Assembly: GCA_030527285.1 (NCBI GenBank)
Contig: JAUNBC010000003.1
Span: forward strand, 48,118-108,769
Direction: 5' to 3'
DNA from: Bacillota bacterium
GTDB taxonomy: Bacteria; Bacillota; Dehalobacteriia; UBA4068
Length of the DNA stretch: 60,652 nucleotides
Part shown: positions 60,472-60,652 of the stretch, piece by piece
How the letters are laid out: every line of letters begins with the position of its first letter
Position numbering within the stretch: position 1 is the first letter of the stretch
Notes under the pieces: model-generated
Databases searched by the model: none
The model's input: only the letters and a program-made list of their open reading frames with translations
Told to the model about the DNA's origin: nothing
Position numbers and translations under genes: made by a program

Positions 60472-60652
60472 TTCCCTTTTCCTCCTCAAAAATAAAGATT
60501 TCTTCAATACTCATTCCGAAGTATGTTGCAATTTTGAAAGCCAGAATGATTGATGGATTATACCGACCGTTTTCAAGTGAGCCAATTGTCTGTCGGGATA
60601 CTTCCAATGCGGCGGCAAGGTCTTCCTGCCGTATGCCATGCTGTTTCCTTAT
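60458..60652 (-). CDS. XRE-family helix-turn-helix regulator, 5' end outside the window
   Basis: The minus-strand frame is open from the right edge to a TAA at 60458 and gives 64 residues: a Cro/CI-type HTH with GIRQEDLAAALEVSRQTIGS, then LENGRYNPSIILAFKIATYF, and the end FGMSIEEIFIFEEE. It is like the short YozG-type regulators that precede DUF2178 membrane proteins. Only a few N-terminal residues should be missing. Confidence 0.88.
   Translation of the reverse strand: MRKQHGIRQEDLAAALEVSRQTIGSLENGRYNPSIILAFKIATYFGMSIEEIFIFEEEKGNETI

Noticed and set aside
1..60652. CRISPR arrays, tRNA/rRNA genes, insertion sequences, prophage genes
   Set aside because: I looked for repeat-spacer series, tRNA-like cloverleafs, transposase motifs and phage structural genes on both strands and found none that convinced me.

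Overview
The window is a stretch of chromosome from an anaerobic Bacillota bacterium, most likely a GC-rich member of Clostridia. Evidence for this is the block RNase J - TepA (ClpP-like) - YlzJ-like - UppP - FtsK/SpoIIIE - RimO - PgsA - CinA at the left end, S-layer-homology (SLH) surface proteins, the UPF0210/ACT pair, ECF-type transport and ETF-linked acyl-CoA metabolism. No rRNA, tRNA, CRISPR array, insertion sequence or prophage was seen. Both window edges cut through genes: RNase J on the left and an XRE regulator on the right.

Layout. 1-9.7 kb: housekeeping operon on the + strand, ending at a perfect 52-nt bidirectional terminator. 9.9-16.6 kb: minus-strand genes for an ECF sigma factor and its anti-sigma partner, the UPF0210/ACT pair, a family I CoA-transferase and a class III (putrescine-type) aminotransferase. 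16.8-19.7 kb: a MerR regulator fused to a methyltransferase-like domain, divergent from an APC transporter. 20.7-30.7 kb: a cobalamin riboswitch with its terminator, two secreted SLH proteins and one membrane-anchored protein carrying transcobalamin-like modules, and an ECF transporter whose two ATPases and S component are a single polypeptide. 30.8-36.1 kb: a molybdenum hydroxylase operon on the minus strand. 36.4-40 kb: small genes, a divergent DapB-like protein, an ACT protein and a MATE exporter. 40-47.7 kb: a minus-strand operon with a PucR-like regulator, an OSBS/N-acylamino-acid-racemase-like enolase, a TRAP transporter and an M20 peptidase. 47.9-58.8 kb: a more AT-rich catabolic cluster with a MarR regulator, acyl-CoA dehydrogenase, EtfB, EtfA, enoyl-CoA hydratase, TRAP transporter, a second hydratase and an ADP-forming acyl-CoA synthetase. 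58.8-60.7 kb: decayed genes, a small membrane protein and an XRE regulator.

The most exciting system is the riboswitch-controlled cobalamin locus. An alpha/alpha-barrel domain and DUF4430 (transcobalamin C-terminal-like) domains are combined, or split, over three exported proteins next to a dedicated ECF importer. This looks like a Gram-positive surface B12 capture and relay system resembling animal transcobalamin. The second is a putative MerR-methyltransferase regulon. Three promoters in the window (aminotransferase, APC transporter, molybdenum hydroxylase) share a TTGAC(A/T) -35, a GGAG motif just after it and a 19-bp spacer, the hallmark of MerR-activated promoters. The third is a pair of TRAP-linked catabolic operons for unidentified carboxylates, one with enzymes that lack canonical catalytic residues.

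All calls are by eye from translated sequence, motifs and context. No database search was run.
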